Assembly: GCA_010672785.1 (NCBI GenBank)
Contig: JAAHFX010000002.1
Coordinates: 656,886 to 720,885 of the forward strand
Direction of reading: 5' to 3'
Source of the DNA: Sphaerospermopsis sp. SIO1G1
GTDB lineage: Bacteria; Cyanobacteriota; Cyanobacteriia; Cyanobacteriales; Nostocaceae
DNA: 64,000 nucleotides
Shown here: one piece after another, positions 63,759-64,000 of the stretch
Layout of the letters: each line of letters starts with the position of its first letter
How positions within the stretch are numbered: the stretch's first letter is position 1
The notes under the pieces: generated by a model
What the model saw: only the letters and a program-made list of their open reading frames with translations
What the model was told of the DNA's origin: nothing
Databases searched by the model: none
Program-made: the position numbers and the translations under genes

Positions 63759-64000
63759 ATGTCCAAAGTTCTTGTTTCCGATCCAATTGACAAAGCTGGT
63801 CTTGACATTCTTTCCCAAGTTGCTACTGTTGATGTAAAAACGGGCTTAAAACCAGCAGAACTAGAAGAAATTATTGGTGATTATGACGCATTGATGATTC
63901 GTTCTGGCACTCGCGTCACTCCAGAAATTATTGAAGCTGGCACACAATTAAAAATTATTGGACGTGCTGGTGTGGGTGTGGATAATGTAGATGTTGCTGC
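63759..64000 (+). CDS. serA: D-3-phosphoglycerate dehydrogenase, N-terminal part (cut by window end)
   Basis: The first 80 residues are present, starting MSKVLVSDPIDKAGLDIL from the ATG at 63759. The N-terminal substrate-binding domain of the 2-hydroxyacid dehydrogenase family is seen, with GDYDALMIRSGTRVT and IIGRAGVGVDNVD near the window end. The enzyme oxidises 3-phosphoglycerate to 3-phosphohydroxypyruvate with NAD+, the first step of serine synthesis. The remaining NAD-binding and ACT-containing parts lie beyond 64000. Confidence is high for the family. Confidence 0.93.
   Translation, partial: MSKVLVSDPIDKAGLDILSQVATVDVKTGLKPAELEEIIGDYDALMIRSGTRVTPEIIEAGTQLKIIGRAGVGVDNVDVA

Overview
The window comes from a filamentous, probably heterocyst-forming, cyanobacterium of the Nostocales type (Anabaena, Nostoc or Dolichospermum kind). 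The evidence is an AT-rich sequence, about twenty HIP1 octamers (GCGATCGC), very many heptanucleotide tandem repeats (TAATTCG, CTGATAA, CCAATCA and their variants), the cyanobacterial ATP synthase operon with both b and b' subunits, a DUF1818 gene, and a hybrid kinase with a cyanobacteriochrome-like GAF domain. The species cannot be fixed from this sequence alone.

Layout. 1-1.3 kb: repeat array, then miaA. 1.4-10.3 kb: seven genes on the minus strand that form a TerY-P-type signalling cluster. In transcription order they are two paralogous vWA proteins, two TerY-like vWA proteins (one with a zinc-binding tail), a PP2C phosphatase, a divergent protein kinase and a beta-helix-like protein. 10.5-15.4 kb: TPR protein, a basic conserved protein behind a strikingly structured leader, a DUF39 homocysteine-biosynthesis protein and rubrerythrin. 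15.8-20.6 kb: a 1.6-kilo-residue hybrid histidine kinase. 21.1-23.3 kb: GDP-mannose dehydratase-type gene and a glycosyltransferase. 23.7-30 kb: small membrane and exported proteins, an RDD/pentapeptide-repeat protein boxed in by about 280-bp inverted repeats, and a cobalamin-pathway reductase. 30.4-38.3 kb: methyltransferase, then atp1-atpB-atpE-b'-b-delta-alpha-gamma. 38.5-43.5 kb: ATPase fragment, MIF-like protein, rlmN, an unlisted 59-residue zinc-ribbon gene and a CorC-type membrane protein. 44-46.6 kb: tRNA(CAU), tRNA-Pro(GGG), DUF1818, rpoZ and exported proteins. 47-53.4 kb: VOC protein, a serine recombinase that has lost its active site, a membrane protein of unknown function, a GT39 glycosyltransferase and a zinc-ribbon membrane protein. 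54-64 kb: TauE permease, a caspase-like protein without its catalytic dyad, rpmF, sulfite-oxidase-like protein, a 148-bp tandem repeat, aldehyde dehydrogenase, ureA without neighbouring urease genes, an Uma2 protein and the start of serA.

How the genes work together. The atp block makes the F1Fo ATP synthase apart from beta and epsilon, which cyanobacteria usually encode elsewhere. The 1.4-10.3 kb cluster pairs a kinase, a phosphatase and four metal-dependent adhesion (vWA) proteins, which points to a phosphorylation-controlled stress or surface complex. Most other genes are single housekeeping or unknown genes separated by repeat-filled spacers.

The spacers are unusually rich in small mobile or mosaic repeats: at least three MITE-like families with terminal inverted repeats, several heptamer families, and composite repeats whose module order is conserved between loci. 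Family names are assigned from recognised motifs only; no database search was run.
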